Assembly (NCBI GenBank): GCA_905221605.1
Contig: CAJNDS010002646.1
Span: forward strand, 721,001 to 785,000
Source: Symbiodinium natans
Lineage: Eukaryota; Sar; Dinophyceae; Suessiales; Symbiodiniaceae
DNA length: 64,000 nt
Direction of reading: 5' to 3'
Shown here in pieces: positions 62,856 through 64,000 of the stretch. Every line of letters begins with the position of its first letter. The stretch's first letter is position 1. A program made the position numbers and the translations under genes. The notes under the pieces are model-generated. The model was not told the DNA's origin. It saw only the letters and a program-made list of their open reading frames with translations, and made no database searches.

Positions 62856-62903
62856 TGGAGCGCAGCGACCTACGAGGACGAGCGTGGCAACAGCATTTCT
62901 GGG
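62856..62903 (+). CDS. probable exon
   Basis: Acceptor TTGCCTCAG. Using the one base left from the previous exon, the frame reads VERSDLRGRAWQQHFW. Donor GC at 62887, or GTTTGTTTAGG at 62904. Confidence 0.5.
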
Positions 62904-64000
62904 AGTTTGTTTAGGAGCTTAGGGGTTTAGGGTTTAGGGTTGAGGGTTGAGGGTTTAGGGGTTTAGGGTTTAGGGTTTAGGGTGGCAACAGGATTTCTAG
63001 GCTTTTGTTTAGGTTTAGGGTTTAGGGCTTAGGGCTTAGGGTTTATGGTAGATTTGCAATTTCTGTGTTGCCTTCTAAGGTTTTTTCAAAATGTTTGAAG
63101 GGTTTGTTTTTTTTTGAGGTTTTGTTGTAGGGTTGGTTTAGAAGCTTTTCGGGGTGTAAGGTTGAGGTTTTTGGTGGGTGGGGGTAGGGTTTCTGCTGGT
63201 TTCTGGGCATATTCGGGCGTTTTTGTGCATATTCGGGCGTTTCTGCGAGGTGGGATCCCGGGTGTAGAATCTAGTTCAGAAGCTCCAGATGTCTCCAGGG
63301 AGGAAGCATCCAGTGCATCAGAGTCTTTGCTTCCGCCTGGAGGCTCAGGTTTTGGAATGTATGGCTTGGGTGGCTAACACCTGGAGGGCACAGCAGCCAC
63401 TTCCCTGCTTTTCTGATCTCTTTAGGGTTCATACACATACTGAGTCATTTGCGGTCGTATTGTGGGGGCGGGGTCCGAAACAGACCGTCGTTTGGAGAAT
63501 TGACCATGCGAGGGGCCCTGGCGTCCTGGAAGTTTCTGCACACTGAGCCGCGTACGTGTGTCTGTGGGGGCTGAGGCAACCTGATTCCTACTGTCCTGTA
63601 TCCGTACATAACTAAATAAGTGAATATGAAAAATATGTGTGTGTATATATATATATACACATCTTGGGTTCTTTTGTTCATACATTTTTTGTACTCCCAA
63701 GCTTTTGGAGCTCAAGCGCCCAGGCGTTCCAAGCTCCGCCGCCCTTAGAGCGCTGGAGCCTTAGGTTTGAACCCTAAACCCTAAACCCTAAACCCTAAAC
63801 CCTAAACCCTAAACCCTAAACCCTAAACCCTAAACCCTAAACCCTAAACCCTGTACTTCAAGATTCAAGGGTAGCTATAAGTCGGGCTAGAAGTACCCTT
63901 AATATGGTGATAGCCAGTATATGCTGATAGTTGCCTTACTTATAACCCCACTTCTAACTACCGGCGAACTTCCAAGCAAATCCTAAACCCTATAGACCCC
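62904..64000 (+). other. probable intron or 3' region
   Basis: G-rich blocks (62915-63050), weak islands 63280-63348 (APDVSREEASSASESLLPPG) and 63698-63760 (LLELKRPGVPSSAALRALEP then TAG), TA microsatellite (63645-63658), CCCTAAA block (63769-63851) and foldback family A (63854-63977). Confidence 0.4.
63854..63977. repeat. foldback repeat family A, full copy
   Basis: TACTTCAAGATTCAAGGGTAG at the left and CTAACTACCGGCGAACTTCC at the right form imperfect inverted arms; the internal TTATAACCCCACTT motif is shared with the other copies. Confidence 0.7.

Larger units (their letters stand above)
40067..62903 (+). other. probable large coiled-coil gene, about 25 short exons
   Basis: Between 38.7 and 62.9 kb at least 25 islands of 40-115 bp read on the plus strand as Leu/Glu/Gln/Arg/Lys-rich helices. 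Examples are LGRLEHQEKESSRLIKELED, EYRSLSEELEQQKED and RLKVIMEDPGE. Most islands have AG acceptors, frequently followed by G, with GT, GC or GA donors, and are separated by 0.3-2.6 kb introns with telomere-like ends. Composition suggests one long coiled-coil protein, such as a cytoskeletal, centrosomal or tethering type; no catalytic domain is seen. Not all phases join cleanly, so exons are missing or borders are wrong. The start may be further upstream (27386, 38687), and the end is not seen. Confidence 0.5.

Overview
The window looks like nuclear DNA of a dinoflagellate alga; this is an inference, since no marker gene is present. The clues are TTTAGGG-type telomere-like repeats throughout, many small plus-strand exon-like islands whose acceptors are usually AG followed by G, apparent GC and GA splice donors beside GT, and a sequence resembling the 3' half of the dinoflagellate spliced leader inside an LTR. 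There is no operon structure and no rRNA, tRNA or CRISPR array that I can see.

Layout. From 0.1 to 11 kb there is a series of plus-strand exon-like islands, several of which read as pentatricopeptide (PPR) helix pairs. From 12 to 27 kb there are further islands of uncertain gene membership, one with a membrane-spanning segment, plus a 372-bp satellite array (16.9-18.9 kb). A 100-N scaffold gap (24546-24645) is flanked by two 2517-bp copies that appear identical, probably a false duplication of overlapping contig ends. From 27.4 to 38.7 kb one very large intron-like interval holds a young, complete LTR retrotransposon (27522-36366, minus strand), a minisatellite and several microsatellites. 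From 38.7 to 62.9 kb a long series of short exon-like islands encodes Leu/Glu/Gln/Arg-rich coiled-coil segments, probably one large coiled-coil protein. An AT-rich block (57.8-58.8 kb) carries broken pieces resembling a viral or phage fibre-type protein.

The islands are separated by stretches that mostly begin with G-rich (GTTTAGGG)n and end with C-rich (CCCTAAA)n, so the ends of a typical intron are complementary. In many cases the telomere-like repeat itself supplies the GT of the donor. Mid-intron sequence is filled by several families of roughly 90-130 bp foldback repeats.

The most unusual object is the LTR element. It has 287-bp LTRs differing at two positions, a 5-bp target duplication (TCGGG), a primer-binding site matching the anticodon arm of a Met tRNA (copia-like half-tRNA priming) and a purine tract. 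No reverse transcriptase, integrase, protease or RNase H is recognisable. Instead it carries four consecutive large ORFs with WW, S1-like, SAM-like and two sets of three CCCH zinc fingers, linked by an ATGA overlap, a TAA-ATG abutment and a 23-nt overlap.

All exon boundaries were read by eye from frame, composition and splice-like sites, without transcripts; treat them as candidates.
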